Shown in pieces: positions 15,464 to 24,354 of a DNA stretch of 32,346 nt. The position numbers and the translations under genes were made by a program. The DNA is from a virus. The DNA is taken from positions 1 to 32,346 of IMG/VR virus record IMGVR_UViG_3300023109_001904. The stretch is one strand, 5' to 3'. Numbering within the stretch: position 1 is the first letter of the stretch; each line of letters starts with the position of its first letter. The notes under the pieces were generated by a model that had not been told where the DNA came from, did not search any database, and saw only the letters and a list, made by a program, of their open reading frames with translations.

Positions 15464-16137
15464 ACTGATGTTTTTACTGCTATATTAAAATAAGAAGTTT
15501 TAATCGATTTAAATTCTTCTAAATGACTACGTTCAATGTTAAATGAAACGTATTCGTCATTATATACAAAACTATTTACTATTCCATTTTTGTTTGCTGC
15601 ATTAAGCCAAGGACTGTAAAACTCATCAAACACATATCTGTAATCAGGATTTAGTTCCCTTATCGTCATTGTTACATGCAACGGGTCTGTTAATACATTT
15701 TTGTTAAGAAGCTTTCTAACTACTAATTGTATTCTATCAATTCGACCTGTGTTTACTGCACTATGTATTTCTCCAGCGTTCATATCAGCCCAATAAGATG
15801 ATTCTTCTTGCGGATATATCAAATTAGCATCAGTATATATTACAAAGCTCCGCTCTCCTTGAATATTAAAGTGATACCTGTCGTCTATGTCTGCATGAGA
15901 GCGATATGCTTGACCTGGTTCAAGTTTTATCAAACGTGCTTCGCCTATATTACTAGGCAATGTAGATACTAGCTTATCCCATATTGTTCCTTTGTACTGT
16001 TCCTTAACAGTCCAAGGATCATAGAAGAAATCTCCGGTAGGCTCATTTAGAGGTAACTTAAATGCAACATCTATATCGGCTAATGCTAAGTCTTTTCTAA
16101 TACTATTGTTGACAAAGTAGTTAGTCTGTGTTATCAT
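15460..16137 (-). CDS. aspartyl/asparaginyl hydroxylase-like 2OG oxygenase
   Basis: The 225-aa product has the aspartyl/asparaginyl hydroxylase pattern: H81-x-D83 (YRSHADID), H125 (GEIHSAVN) and R135 (RIDRIQLVV). The start at 16137 is preferred to an ATG two codons upstream because the late-type octamer TATAAATA (16150 back to 16143) overlaps that first ATG. From 16137 the octamer-to-ATG spacing equals that of four other operon heads in the window. No Shine-Dalgarno sequence is present. The C-terminal 80 residues lie outside the catalytic core and are not recognised. Confidence 0.75.
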   Translation of the reverse strand: MITQTNYFVNNSIRKDLALADIDVAFKLPLNEPTGDFFYDPWTVKEQYKGTIWDKLVSTLPSNIGEARLIKLEPGQAYRSHADIDDRYHFNIQGERSFVIYTDANLIYPQEESSYWADMNAGEIHSAVNTGRIDRIQLVVRKLLNKNVLTDPLHVTMTIRELNPDYRYVFDEFYSPWLNAANKNGIVNSFVYNDEYVSFNIERSHLEEFKSIKTSYFNIAVKTSV

Positions 16138-16142
16138 AAACA

Positions 16143-16150
16143 TATTTATA
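16143..16150 (-). promoter_or_regulatory. late-type promoter TATAAATA, leaderless geometry
   Basis: A perfect T4 late -10 octamer on the - strand, followed by 5 nt and the ATG at 16137. A T4-type late start site lies a few nt after the octamer, so the mRNA would begin at or very near the ATG. Confidence 0.65.
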
Positions 16151-16163
16151 TACGCAGTTAATA

Positions 16164-16171
16164 GATAAGTA
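16164..16171 (+). promoter_or_regulatory. late-type promoter GATAAGTA, leaderless geometry
   Basis: One internal change from the usual octamer (G for A at position 6). It is followed by 5 nt and the ATG at 16177, the same spacing as at 21638 and 26400. No ribosome site is visible. Confidence 0.5.
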
Positions 16172-16176
16172 TTGTT

Positions 16177-17445
16177 ATGAACAATAAATCATGTACGTTT
16201 TGTATGCACCCATTTACCGGATTAGCTACTAGAGAAGACGGCGCTATTAAAGTATGTTGCCGAAGTGCGCCGATTGGTTATATACAAAATGAAACGTTAG
16301 AAGAAGTTTGGAATGGCGATAAAATGCGTGAAGTACGTAGGCAAGTACTTAACAACGAACGTCCAGATGTATGTAAACCGTGCTTTGACCTTGAAGATCA
16401 GGGCGTAGAGAGCTTACGACAGCGTCATATAGCAGGGGTAATACCCGAAGCTAGGGTCAACTTATACCCTGATGCATTAGACGCATTAGACGAAGATTAC
16501 AGCATGCCGTTTGAGCTTCCTACTATGGAAATTAAGCTCAACAACTTGTGTAATTTAAGGTGCCGTATGTGCAATCCTTTAGACAGTACAAGTTGGAAAG
16601 ACTGGGACCAAGTTACAGATTTTTACAAAAAAGAAGACAACATATTAATTCCAATTGTTGATGCACTTGTAACTAAACCAGGGCAATATATTGGACCGTT
16701 TGACAACTCAGATAACTGGTGGTTGTCATTTGAAAAACTACTACCGTTCTTTAGACGTGTAGAGTTTGCTGGCGGTGAGCCTCTAATGGATCCATACCAT
16801 TATAAGATACTAGACAAACTTGCAGAGTACGGCGACAACATTGAACTAAAGTACGCTACAAACGGTACTACGCTAGGTATTAAAGGTGGTAGAACAATCC
16901 ACGACTATTGGCCTAAGTTTAAAAGCATAGCTGTAAACGTAAGCATAGACGGTGTATACGACACGTATGAATACATTAGGGGCAATGGTAAATTTAGTGT
17001 AATAGAAGAAAACATCGAAGTGTTTAAGAGCTTTCCTAATGTAAGTCGTGTAGTTGGTGCATTTACTGTACAAGCAAATAACATTATGCAGATAGACAAA
17101 GTTATTGACCACTTTATTAACAAAATGGGGATTATATTTTACTCGCATAGAGTAAGTTATCCTATGAGTCTAAGTGCGCAAGTATTGCCGCCAGAACTAA
17201 AACAAAAAGTAATAGCACGTTTAGAACAAATGAAAACAGAAGTATTAGAATATCCTTTAGTAAAGCAACACAAGCTATTAGAAACTGTAACACTACAACA
17301 AATACAAGATAATATTAATTTCTTAGAGTCAAAGTGTATGTACGAAACGCATTGGCAAGACTGTATAGAGTTTAACAAGCGTTTAGACAAAACTCGTGGG
17401 CAAGACTTCCTTGCAGCTAATCCAGAGTTTACACCATATGTTTAA
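16177..17445 (+). CDS. radical-SAM enzyme with N-terminal twitch/SPASM-like Cys domain
   Basis: A 422-aa enzyme with an unusual domain order. An N-terminal Cys-rich auxiliary domain (C6, C9, C27, C28, C66, C69) precedes the radical-SAM core (C125, C129, C132 in CNLRCRMC; AGGEPLM at about residue 200). In most SPASM/twitch enzymes the auxiliary cluster domain is C-terminal. Proteins with this permuted layout are annotated as twitch-domain radical-SAM proteins in marine phages. The second copy in this window is at 19118-20503. The auxiliary cluster suggests peptide or complex substrates; none is identified. It heads the + strand unit that ends at 19173. Confidence 0.82.
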   Translation: MNNKSCTFCMHPFTGLATREDGAIKVCCRSAPIGYIQNETLEEVWNGDKMREVRRQVLNNERPDVCKPCFDLEDQGVESLRQRHIAGVIPEARVNLYPDALDALDEDYSMPFELPTMEIKLNNLCNLRCRMCNPLDSTSWKDWDQVTDFYKKEDNILIPIVDALVTKPGQYIGPFDNSDNWWLSFEKLLPFFRRVEFAGGEPLMDPYHYKILDKLAEYGDNIELKYATNGTTLGIKGGRTIHDYWPKFKSIAVNVSIDGVYDTYEYIRGNGKFSVIEENIEVFKSFPNVSRVVGAFTVQANNIMQIDKVIDHFINKMGIIFYSHRVSYPMSLSAQVLPPELKQKVIARLEQMKTEVLEYPLVKQHKLLETVTLQQIQDNINFLESKCMYETHWQDCIEFNKRLDKTRGQDFLAANPEFTPYV

Positions 17446-18247
17446 CCTTATATTAACAAACGGCAAAGAAGACACTATTATACCATTTAAAGTTAGAAAT
17501 ACTAGTATTGCTAAAAAATGGTACAAAGAACTTTTAAAAAATTATAAATTATACGAAATAGATAGATTTACTAACTGGGGTACGCATAATCTTATTGATG
17601 AACTTAATCAATGTATTAAAGAAATAAACCACAGTGGAGTTTATATTGATCGATATATTAGTACTAATAGTACTAGTATGCAACAAGATTTAAACTATCT
17701 GCATAAATTTTTTGAAGACTTACGTGGCGAAGCAACTATAGGAACAGAATGGTTTAATAATTCTCCAAAGAAAATACAAAAATGCGTAGAGCGTTTTAAT
17801 ATTCTTATACATAAATTAGAAGCAGAGTTACGAACAACAAATCATCCTACAGTAGTAGTTACTTTTAAAGATAGACCTGTGATAAACCTAACACAAGAAG
17901 ATATGAAACACTTTACATTTCAATGGACTCACGGAACTGTATACATAAATTATTGTCAAGTTGGAAAAACAGTTTTAGATATCTTTAAAGACAAAGATAG
18001 TGTAGCCAAAGGAATAAGACCTCAAAAATTTTATAGTGCAGATTTTATGGTTAAGTTTGGTCCTACAATACCTTATCCAATGTACTTACTAAGAAAAATT
18101 TATATAAATTTATGGGTAAAGTTACAATCATTTAAATTTAAAAATCTTAATTTAGGAATGATTCCTGTAGCAGATCTAATTCAAGATATTGATACAACAC
18201 ACTTAAAAAAATATAATGAAGTTAAAGGTGTGCAATGCATAAAGTAA
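17438..18247 (+). CDS. hypothetical protein between two radical-SAM genes, 269 aa
   Basis: The ATG at 17438 overlaps the stop of the upstream radical-SAM gene by 8 bp; an in-frame GTG at 17396 would add 14 residues and is not needed. The protein is Lys/Asn/Ile-rich with helical stretches and a patterned core (TFQWTHGTVYINYCQVGKTV, then RPQKFYSADFMVKFGPTIPY). No enzyme motif is recognised. It lies between two radical-SAM genes and overlaps both, so it may be a partner or substrate-binding subunit; this is only an inference from position. Confidence 0.7.
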   Translation: MFNLILTNGKEDTIIPFKVRNTSIAKKWYKELLKNYKLYEIDRFTNWGTHNLIDELNQCIKEINHSGVYIDRYISTNSTSMQQDLNYLHKFFEDLRGEATIGTEWFNNSPKKIQKCVERFNILIHKLEAELRTTNHPTVVVTFKDRPVINLTQEDMKHFTFQWTHGTVYINYCQVGKTVLDIFKDKDSVAKGIRPQKFYSADFMVKFGPTIPYPMYLLRKIYINLWVKLQSFKFKNLNLGMIPVADLIQDIDTTHLKKYNEVKGVQCIK

Positions 18248-19173
18248 TAAGCAAATGGCCACATCAAGATAGTATACATGTTGAATGGAATATGGGCAAA
18301 CGCTGTAATTTAGATTGCGGATATTGTCCTGCTGAAATACACGATAACTTTAGCCCACATACACCCTTGCAAACATTTAAAGATGCAATAGATAAGTTAG
18401 TAGAAATAGGCAAACCTGTAAGACTTAGTTTTACAGGCGGCGAGCCATGTGTGCATCCTAATATTAAAGAAATATTAGCATACGCCCGAGATAAAGTTGA
18501 CTGGATTAATGTAACAACAAACGGAACATTGCCTTTTACCTTTTATGAAAGTTTACCAGTAAATCATTATGTATTCAGTATACACTTTGATAACGAAGTA
18601 GTTGATAAAGTAATTAATAATGTTTTAATTTGGGCGCAAGCAAACGAAGTTGATAACTTACCTTTTCAACTTAACATAATGGCACACCATGAATACATGG
18701 ACAAGGTAAAACATGCTACTACTGTATTTAACGGACACAATATTCCATATGTAATTAGACGCATACGCTGGACAGAAGCCGATAATAGAGATTGGTTTGA
18801 TGACATGCGTTATGATCCAAAAGATTTAGAATGGATACTTAATCAAGCATCAACAGTAAAGCCTAATGTTATCATTGACGACAAAGAAGAAATGCATGCC
18901 AATGATGTTATTAAACACAAATTAAATCAATTCGAAGGTTGGAAATGTAATGCAGGTATTGAAAGTTTAATGATCAACTGGGACGGCGAAGTTCATCGTG
19001 CTACTTGTAGAGTAGGCGGAAGTTTAGGTAACATTTATAAAGGAACTTTTGAACATCCTAGTCAGGCTGTAATATGTACACGTAAATGGTGTACTTGTGC
19101 CGCAGATATTCCGTTAACTAAAGTAAATGAGCCAGTTCAGGAAATATTGCCGCTGCGTTTAATCCACGAATAG
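18235..19173 (+). CDS. radical-SAM enzyme with C-terminal Cys domain
   Basis: A 312-aa enzyme. The core motif is at C24, C28 and C31 (RCNLDCGYC), with GGEP at about residue 68 (SFTGGEPC). The C-terminal domain has C238, C258, C281, C286 and C288 (TRKWCTCAAD), enough for an auxiliary Fe-S cluster. It is a paralogue of the gene at 31362-32345: both have WxCNAG, then a strand and a later Cys cluster. The last 56 bp overlap the end of the convergent radical-SAM gene on the - strand. Substrate unknown. Confidence 0.8.
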   Translation: MHKVISKWPHQDSIHVEWNMGKRCNLDCGYCPAEIHDNFSPHTPLQTFKDAIDKLVEIGKPVRLSFTGGEPCVHPNIKEILAYARDKVDWINVTTNGTLPFTFYESLPVNHYVFSIHFDNEVVDKVINNVLIWAQANEVDNLPFQLNIMAHHEYMDKVKHATTVFNGHNIPYVIRRIRWTEADNRDWFDDMRYDPKDLEWILNQASTVKPNVIIDDKEEMHANDVIKHKLNQFEGWKCNAGIESLMINWDGEVHRATCRVGGSLGNIYKGTFEHPSQAVICTRKWCTCAADIPLTKVNEPVQEILPLRLIHE

Positions 19174-20503
19174 CATCAAGTTTGTTCACATACTCTTTAA
19201 AACCAGAAAGTAAATGGCTGTTATCTGCTGAATCCATATGTGCTAACAAGCCTTCCCATTTAGGCCAACCAGATGGATTATGTATCCAAAAATCATCGTC
19301 TTGTGTATAATTTTCCCATAGCCATGTTTTAAGTTCTGCAAAACGTTCACGCACTTCTTGTTTGTCTTGTTCTGGAAGTATTGTAATATTAAGAAACGTT
19401 GGTATGTGTACTAGGTGCATATTAACTAATCCGCCGCCCATTTGTACTCCGCCTACTAAACCAATATTCATCTTTTTAAAATTACTGTTTATTTTCCACT
19501 TTATAAAATCAGGCATATGTTTGATATTGAAGATTTGTACAGCCGTTGCCATACTAATATGTATGTTGTCAGGTGTGTTATCTAGCATATGCAGTGTGCG
19601 TTCTACATCAGCAAATTTTGTAGGGAAGCGAATATAATCATCACGTTCAAAACTTGCATCAACACTAACAGCAAATTTAACTTTATGAAACTTTGACCAT
19701 AACTCAATTAATTCTTCATCTACAAGTAATCCGTTTGAGTTATAACGTAATAGTATTTTATCTTGATAGCCTTGGCGAATAATTTCTTTAATAAACATTT
19801 TGTGTTCTTTAATCATTAGAGGCTCGCCTCCAGCAAAGTACACTTGTCTTAGGTTAGGAATTTGTGCATTAATTTCTTTCCAGAATGAATCTTTCTCGTG
19901 CCACTTGTTATTAAACAATTTGCGATCCCATTGCATTTGTCTTTTAACTTCAGGATCTTGTAGTACAGGAATAAGTTTTTTATGGTCCGCAACCCACTTA
20001 CTTGAATCATGCGGGCTACACATTACACACTTAATGTTGCACGTATGTCCTAATCTTAGATCCAAATATTTTAAATTTTCTGGCACAGTGCCGTCTTCTT
20101 TTGTTTGACGAATAAGTTCAGGAATGTCTACGCCATTATCGTCTCGGTGCCAAGTGCCTGTTTCCCAAATACGTTTACTTACAATGCCTTGGCTTTCTTC
20201 TTTAAAACAACCTGTACAACTTGCAGGGATTTCACCATTAAGCATAGTTGTACGTACACTTTTCATATAATCGTTATTCCATGCTTCTAAAGGAGTGTGT
20301 TTACCAAAGTTTGCAGGTTTACCATCTTCCATTTTCACAAGACCTACTTCATGATTATCGCCTGCGCCGCTTGCATTAGATGTGCAACATAATCGCATAT
20401 CACCATTTGGTCTAGTTGCCATATGTATCCAAGGTAACACACAAAATGTTTCTGTGCCACTTACTTCTGCAATTTCAGCTTGATACTTTTTTAGGTCAGA
20501 CAT
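19118..20503 (-). CDS. radical-SAM enzyme with N-terminal twitch/SPASM-like Cys domain (second copy)
   Basis: A 461-aa enzyme with the same permuted layout as the gene at 16177. The N-terminal Cys domain (C21, C39, C40, C96, C99) precedes the core (C155, C159, C162 in CNIKCVMC; AGGEPLM). Shared features with the other copy include ...RPNGD/REDGA...CC..., a WN segment, and ATNG/NSNG after the core. AAGGA lies just before the ATG. It follows another radical-SAM gene in the same - strand unit with a 12-bp gap. Two such enzymes in opposite operons suggest related but distinct substrates. Confidence 0.82.
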   Translation of the reverse strand: MSDLKKYQAEIAEVSGTETFCVLPWIHMATRPNGDMRLCCTSNASGAGDNHEVGLVKMEDGKPANFGKHTPLEAWNNDYMKSVRTTMLNGEIPASCTGCFKEESQGIVSKRIWETGTWHRDDNGVDIPELIRQTKEDGTVPENLKYLDLRLGHTCNIKCVMCSPHDSSKWVADHKKLIPVLQDPEVKRQMQWDRKLFNNKWHEKDSFWKEINAQIPNLRQVYFAGGEPLMIKEHKMFIKEIIRQGYQDKILLRYNSNGLLVDEELIELWSKFHKVKFAVSVDASFERDDYIRFPTKFADVERTLHMLDNTPDNIHISMATAVQIFNIKHMPDFIKWKINSNFKKMNIGLVGGVQMGGGLVNMHLVHIPTFLNITILPEQDKQEVRERFAELKTWLWENYTQDDDFWIHNPSGWPKWEGLLAHMDSADNSHLLSGFKEYVNKLDAIRGLNAAAIFPELAHLL

Positions 20504-20515
20504 TGTTTTCCTTAA

Positions 20516-21583
20516 TCATAGTTCAGTATATTCAATAAACTGATCTTTTGGTTTACTAAGTTTGTTAACTCCGCACGTTCTTGCACATGTAATTAGTTTT
20601 TCTGCACCCCAATACTTGTGCCATACTGTTTGCCAAGCATTAGAATCTATTACATCTTTTATAGAATGATCAAGAGCATTAGTATTTCCTAACTCTGCAA
20701 TAAGACTAGAGTGCTGTGATTTTATCTTTTGTCTAATATCTTTAGCTAAATCATTAGGGTGTATATAATTATACGGAGCACTTGCTAAAAAACAGCAAGG
20801 CATAATGTTTCTTTGTGCGGTTATATAAATTTCTTTACGTTTTAATACTATGCAATCTATTTCACTAGCGTCCACTACATCCTTATAGTTGTCAATTACG
20901 TCTTGGGTTATAAGAGATATGTTACTTCCCGTAGGCGGCTCTAGGTAGTATTCAAGCTGGCCTTTTTTATCTAAAACTTCAAACTTATCAGTAGCAACAA
21001 ATCTTGCACTATCTTTACATGTAAATCTAGCAAAGCCATGTTCCGTTGCTAATGCTTCACAAGCAAGCTGTTGATGTTCGTTATGTTTAAATTTTATAAA
21101 CGCCCATTCTGCTATACCGCCTGCATTAATAAACGCTTTTGCATTTTTTAATACGTTGTCAAAGTCAGTACCAATACGATATAGGCTGTGCGTATCTGCT
21201 AATCCGTCAATTGCAAAAATAACACAATGGTTACTAGGCAATGCTTTTGCAAGTTTCTTCCACCAGTCTGTACTTCTTGCTCCGCCGTTTGTGTGTATCC
21301 TAATCTCTATAGTAGGGTTAACATCAGTTGCATAGCTGCACATTTCTGCTAAATCGTTATTGATAATAGGATCACCAAAGTTTCCACAAAAGTAAAAACT
21401 GTTTATTTGGTGTAGTACTTCGCTGGTTAGGATGTGTTTAAAATCATCAATTGTCCAATCTTGATTTTTAATCAATGGATTTTCTAATCCGCCGTGATAG
21501 TTTCTACTACACATTGGGCAACTTGCCTGACATCTATTTGTTATTTCAAGATGAATGTTTTGTAATTGATTAAACCTGAACAT
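20516..21583 (-). CDS. radical-SAM/SPASM-type enzyme
   Basis: A 355-aa enzyme. The core is at C18, C22 and C25 (RCQASCPMC), followed by a GNFGDP variant in place of GGEP. The SPASM-like C-terminal domain has C244, C263, C264, C333 and C337 (CARTCG). The start is set at 21583 rather than the ATG two codons upstream, because AATAAATA (21596 back to 21589) overlaps that first ATG and then keeps the 5-nt spacing seen at other operon heads. SPASM enzymes usually modify peptides or proteins; no clear precursor peptide lies next to it. Confidence 0.82.
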   Translation of the reverse strand: MFRFNQLQNIHLEITNRCQASCPMCSRNYHGGLENPLIKNQDWTIDDFKHILTSEVLHQINSFYFCGNFGDPIINNDLAEMCSYATDVNPTIEIRIHTNGGARSTDWWKKLAKALPSNHCVIFAIDGLADTHSLYRIGTDFDNVLKNAKAFINAGGIAEWAFIKFKHNEHQQLACEALATEHGFARFTCKDSARFVATDKFEVLDKKGQLEYYLEPPTGSNISLITQDVIDNYKDVVDASEIDCIVLKRKEIYITAQRNIMPCCFLASAPYNYIHPNDLAKDIRQKIKSQHSSLIAELGNTNALDHSIKDVIDSNAWQTVWHKYWGAEKLITCARTCGVNKLSKPKDQFIEYTEL

Positions 21584-21588
21584 ATGCA

Positions 21589-21596
21589 TATTTATT
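21589..21596 (-). promoter_or_regulatory. late-type promoter AATAAATA, leaderless geometry
   Basis: Octamer on the - strand, 5 nt, then the ATG at 21583. It matches the arrangement at 16150 (-) exactly, including an upstream in-frame ATG that the octamer itself overlaps. Confidence 0.6.
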
Positions 21597-21637
21597 GTAA
21601 CAGAAGCCTGTATATATAGATAACTGGTAGTTTAATT

Positions 21638-21645
21638 AATAAATA
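21638..21645 (+). promoter_or_regulatory. late-type promoter AATAAATA, leaderless geometry
   Basis: Octamer followed by 5 nt and the ATG at 21651. It diverges from the unit at 21596 (-). No Shine-Dalgarno sequence lies between it and the ATG. Confidence 0.6.
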
Positions 21646-21650
21646 CAAAT

Positions 21651-22157
21651 ATGAAGAAAATTGGCAATATACAAAACGATGCCTGGATTACAACCACTGT
21701 TGAGCAAGTAATGTCTAAAGAAGGAATATTTCGTCCTAAACACGGAGGTATTCCAGAAGGTGTTAAAGGTAAAAGCGAGTGGCAGAAAGCAATTGATGCT
21801 GGTTATGATCCTAATGCCAAGTACTTTCAAATGTTTACCAAAGACAATTTACAAATAGACGTTCCGAATATTTCATCATGTGGTAGACAGCAACACTGGT
21901 GGATTACTAAGATGATGCCAGGAAACTTTATGCCGATGCATGTAGATCCGCACACCGTACAACAGCAAAATGCAGATAGATTTTGGATACCATTACAAGA
22001 CTGGCAACCTGGTCATATCTTTATGTACGAAGACTATGTTACGACTGACTATAAAAAAGGTGATATATTTCAATACGCAAATAGTTCTGCGCTCCATGGC
22101 GCGGCTAATATAGGATCTACACCTCGAGTAGTATTACAGGTTACATTACATGAATAA
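21651..22157 (+). CDS. 2OG-Fe(II) oxygenase-like protein
   Basis: The 168-aa product is mostly the catalytic core: H97-x-D99 (PMHVDPHT), H149 (SSALHGAAN) and R159 (TPRVVLQVT). The segment FWIPLQDWQPGHIFMYED is typical of the beta-helix barrel between the metal ligands. It heads the six-gene + strand operon that contains the aminotransferase, amidinotransferase and SpeD-like genes, so it may oxidise a product or precursor of that pathway. The 3' end overlaps the next gene by 8 bp. Confidence 0.75.
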   Translation: MKKIGNIQNDAWITTTVEQVMSKEGIFRPKHGGIPEGVKGKSEWQKAIDAGYDPNAKYFQMFTKDNLQIDVPNISSCGRQQHWWITKMMPGNFMPMHVDPHTVQQQNADRFWIPLQDWQPGHIFMYEDYVTTDYKKGDIFQYANSSALHGAANIGSTPRVVLQVTLHE

Positions 22158-22587
22158 TATAGAAAAAAATATATCTGAGTGGGTTGATTATCTTTCAATA
22201 CCTCGGGATAAATTAAACGGTTCGCCTGTTTGTCCATTTGCCAAAAGAGCAAAATACAAAATAATAGAGTTAGCAGACCAAGAAGTATCAAACCCAGATT
22301 TTAGTACAGTAGAAGTAATACTTTACGTAGTAGATAGCAGCTATAGCTTTGAACAAGTAGAGCAATTAGCAATAAAGTATAACAAACAATTCCCTACTCT
22401 AGTATTCCTGCCTGATAGTAAACATCGTTATTCACATATAAATGGTGTACAATCTAACAACAATAAATATAATTTAATACTATGTCAAGAACGCAGCGAA
22501 TTACAAGTTGGTAGAGATAGACTGTCTAAAACATCATATTATGATCACTGGGACGAAAATTATTTAAAGGAAATACTGGCTCAATGA
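22150..22587 (+). CDS. hypothetical protein with a CPFA motif, 145 aa
   Basis: A small soluble protein with SPVCPFAKRAKYKII near residues 25-39 (Cys at 28). The CPFA motif recalls families of small proteins with a conserved N-terminal Cys, but I cannot match it further. The rest looks alpha/beta with a strand-rich middle (STVEVILYVVDSSYSF). It overlaps both neighbours (8 bp and 4 bp), so it is translated with the two flanking 2OG-like genes. It could be an accessory or redox protein for that pathway; this is speculation. Confidence 0.65.
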   Translation: MNNIEKNISEWVDYLSIPRDKLNGSPVCPFAKRAKYKIIELADQEVSNPDFSTVEVILYVVDSSYSFEQVEQLAIKYNKQFPTLVFLPDSKHRYSHINGVQSNNNKYNLILCQERSELQVGRDRLSKTSYYDHWDENYLKEILAQ

Positions 22588-23201
22588 CAGACAATATATA
22601 TCACAGATATGTAAGCGTACCGTTTGAATATCCTAAACCAGAAATTTTTAACGAAGGTTCAAAAAATTATACGGCACTGATAGAAGACAAATACATTCAT
22701 CCTCCTTTTAGAGAATGGATAGAAAGTGTTGGTCTAACTATATCAAATGTATTAGAAGGATTTTATACACCGCCAAACGGCGGCAGAGTGCCCTTACATT
22801 CAGATACATCTTCCATGCCCGGCGATAATGATTGTTGTAAACTAAACTTTACATGGGGGTCGCCAGATAGTACAACCCAATGGTATAAAATTAAACACGA
22901 CTCTAAAATAAAAAAACATTACTTAGACGAAGCAGACGCTAATCAAAAATTTTATAAAGCAGGTATTAAACCTGATATAGATATAGAGTATGTATTATTT
23001 GCAGATCATGATGATGCTGATTTAGTACATGAAGTTGTCATTGATCGTCCCAGTTTACTTAACATTAGCCAATTGCATTCTACATGGAACCCTTCGCCTG
23101 TTGAACATCGTTGGACATTATGTTTTACACTTCTAGAAAATAGAAAACCATTAACTTTCCAACGTGGATTGGAAATATTTAAAGACTACATTAAGGACTA
23201 A
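22584..23201 (+). CDS. 2OG-Fe(II) oxygenase-like protein
   Basis: The 205-aa product has H72-x-D74 (VPLHSDTSS), H165 (ISQLHSTWN) and R176 (EHRWTLCFTLL). The spacing between the first and last ligands is long, with a charged insert (HDSKIKKHYLDEADANQKF), which may form a lid. It lies in the middle of the aminotransferase/amidinotransferase operon, 1 nt before the aminotransferase start. Substrate not known; an amino-acid-like molecule is suggested only by its neighbours. Confidence 0.7.
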   Translation: MTDNIYHRYVSVPFEYPKPEIFNEGSKNYTALIEDKYIHPPFREWIESVGLTISNVLEGFYTPPNGGRVPLHSDTSSMPGDNDCCKLNFTWGSPDSTTQWYKIKHDSKIKKHYLDEADANQKFYKAGIKPDIDIEYVLFADHDDADLVHEVVIDRPSLLNISQLHSTWNPSPVEHRWTLCFTLLENRKPLTFQRGLEIFKDYIKD

Positions 23202-23202
23202 A

Positions 23203-24354
23203 ATGAAATACACAGGATTGGTGCCAGAGGTACAACCAGACAATATGGAATTAGAACTAGGATTACCATATTGGAAATTTGGTGAGATACGAGATGGAAG
23301 AAAAGTTATTGATCCGATTTTACAATACGGGTGTTATGTATTAGGATATCATAACCAAGAAATTATTGATTATGTATACGACACTATGAAAAATAACAAA
23401 CCAGAAATAGGCGAACATTTTATGCCTAACACTGATACGTTGAGATTAAATCATCTTAGCTTTCAGCTCGCTGACAGAGTACGTGAAATTTCAGGAATGA
23501 ATTCTTTTTACGCCCTTAGTGGGTCTGATGCTAATGAAGGAGCGGTTAAACTTGCATGTGCGTACCAGTTCCAAAAAGGAAATTACCACAAAAAAACTAT
23601 TGTAGGATTTTTAGATAGTTACCACGGTAGTACAAATTTTACTTCAAGTATTGGGCATGATAATTTTATGGATGCACCATTCTATACCCTAGACCCTAAT
23701 CCTTCAGTAAAACGAATACCTAGAGATACTAGTAAGTTTGACGAAGTTGATTGGGATTCAGTAGCAGCAATAGTTATTGAAACTTGTGCATACGGAGGCG
23801 ACATGACTCCTCCTAGTGCAGAGTTTTGGGCAAGTTTAGATGAAGTAAGAACAAAACACGATGTAATAATAATTATTGATGACATTTTTATGGGTGGCGG
23901 CAAGTCTGGAACTTATATTGGTTGGGAAAATATGAACATACGTCCTGATATTTCAACAATGGGTAAAGCAATTACTGGAGGATTTTTTCCGCTAAGTATG
24001 GTGCTGTTTAATGATAAAATTAGAGATGCATTACCTAAAAACTTTAATTGGGAACACGGGTTTACATATTGTTTTAGTTTGCCAGGAGTTGCAGCCGCTG
24101 TAAAATATTTACAAATTTTAGAACGTGATAAGTTATTAAATAATCACAATAGTATAGTAGAACGTGCTACAAAAATATTTGAAGATGCTGGTTATACAGT
24201 ATTTTACAGATTTGGATTACACTATAAAGTTAGAAAGCAACACGAGACCTGGCTAGAGAAACATTTTTATGTTGTTCCAATAGCTGCAGATGACGAATAC
24301 TTCGAAGCATTAGAGGAGAACCTACAATGGTTTACACAGAATACGACCCACTAG
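23203..24354 (+). CDS. PLP-dependent class III aminotransferase
   Basis: A 383-aa enzyme with the class III (ornithine/acetylornithine/GABA-type) signatures: SGSDANEGAVKLA at about 106-118, the cofactor Asp pair D226-D227 in IIDDIFMGGGKSG, and the Schiff-base lysine K255 in STMGKAITGG. These enzymes move amino groups to or from omega-amino acids, diamines or amino sugars. The ATG at 23203 is chosen over an upstream in-frame start because AAGGA lies 5 nt before it. The gene is somewhat shorter than usual (about 400-450 aa). It precedes an amidinotransferase, which suggests that it prepares an amine acceptor; this is inference. Confidence 0.88.
   Translation: MKYTGLVPEVQPDNMELELGLPYWKFGEIRDGRKVIDPILQYGCYVLGYHNQEIIDYVYDTMKNNKPEIGEHFMPNTDTLRLNHLSFQLADRVREISGMNSFYALSGSDANEGAVKLACAYQFQKGNYHKKTIVGFLDSYHGSTNFTSSIGHDNFMDAPFYTLDPNPSVKRIPRDTSKFDEVDWDSVAAIVIETCAYGGDMTPPSAEFWASLDEVRTKHDVIIIIDDIFMGGGKSGTYIGWENMNIRPDISTMGKAITGGFFPLSMVLFNDKIRDALPKNFNWEHGFTYCFSLPGVAAAVKYLQILERDKLLNNHNSIVERATKIFEDAGYTVFYRFGLHYKVRKQHETWLEKHFYVVPIAADDEYFEALEENLQWFTQNTTH

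Noticed and set aside
17396-17437. Upstream GTG start for the unknown gene at 17438
   Set aside because: It would lie well inside the preceding radical-SAM gene; ATG at 17438 gives the usual short overlap.
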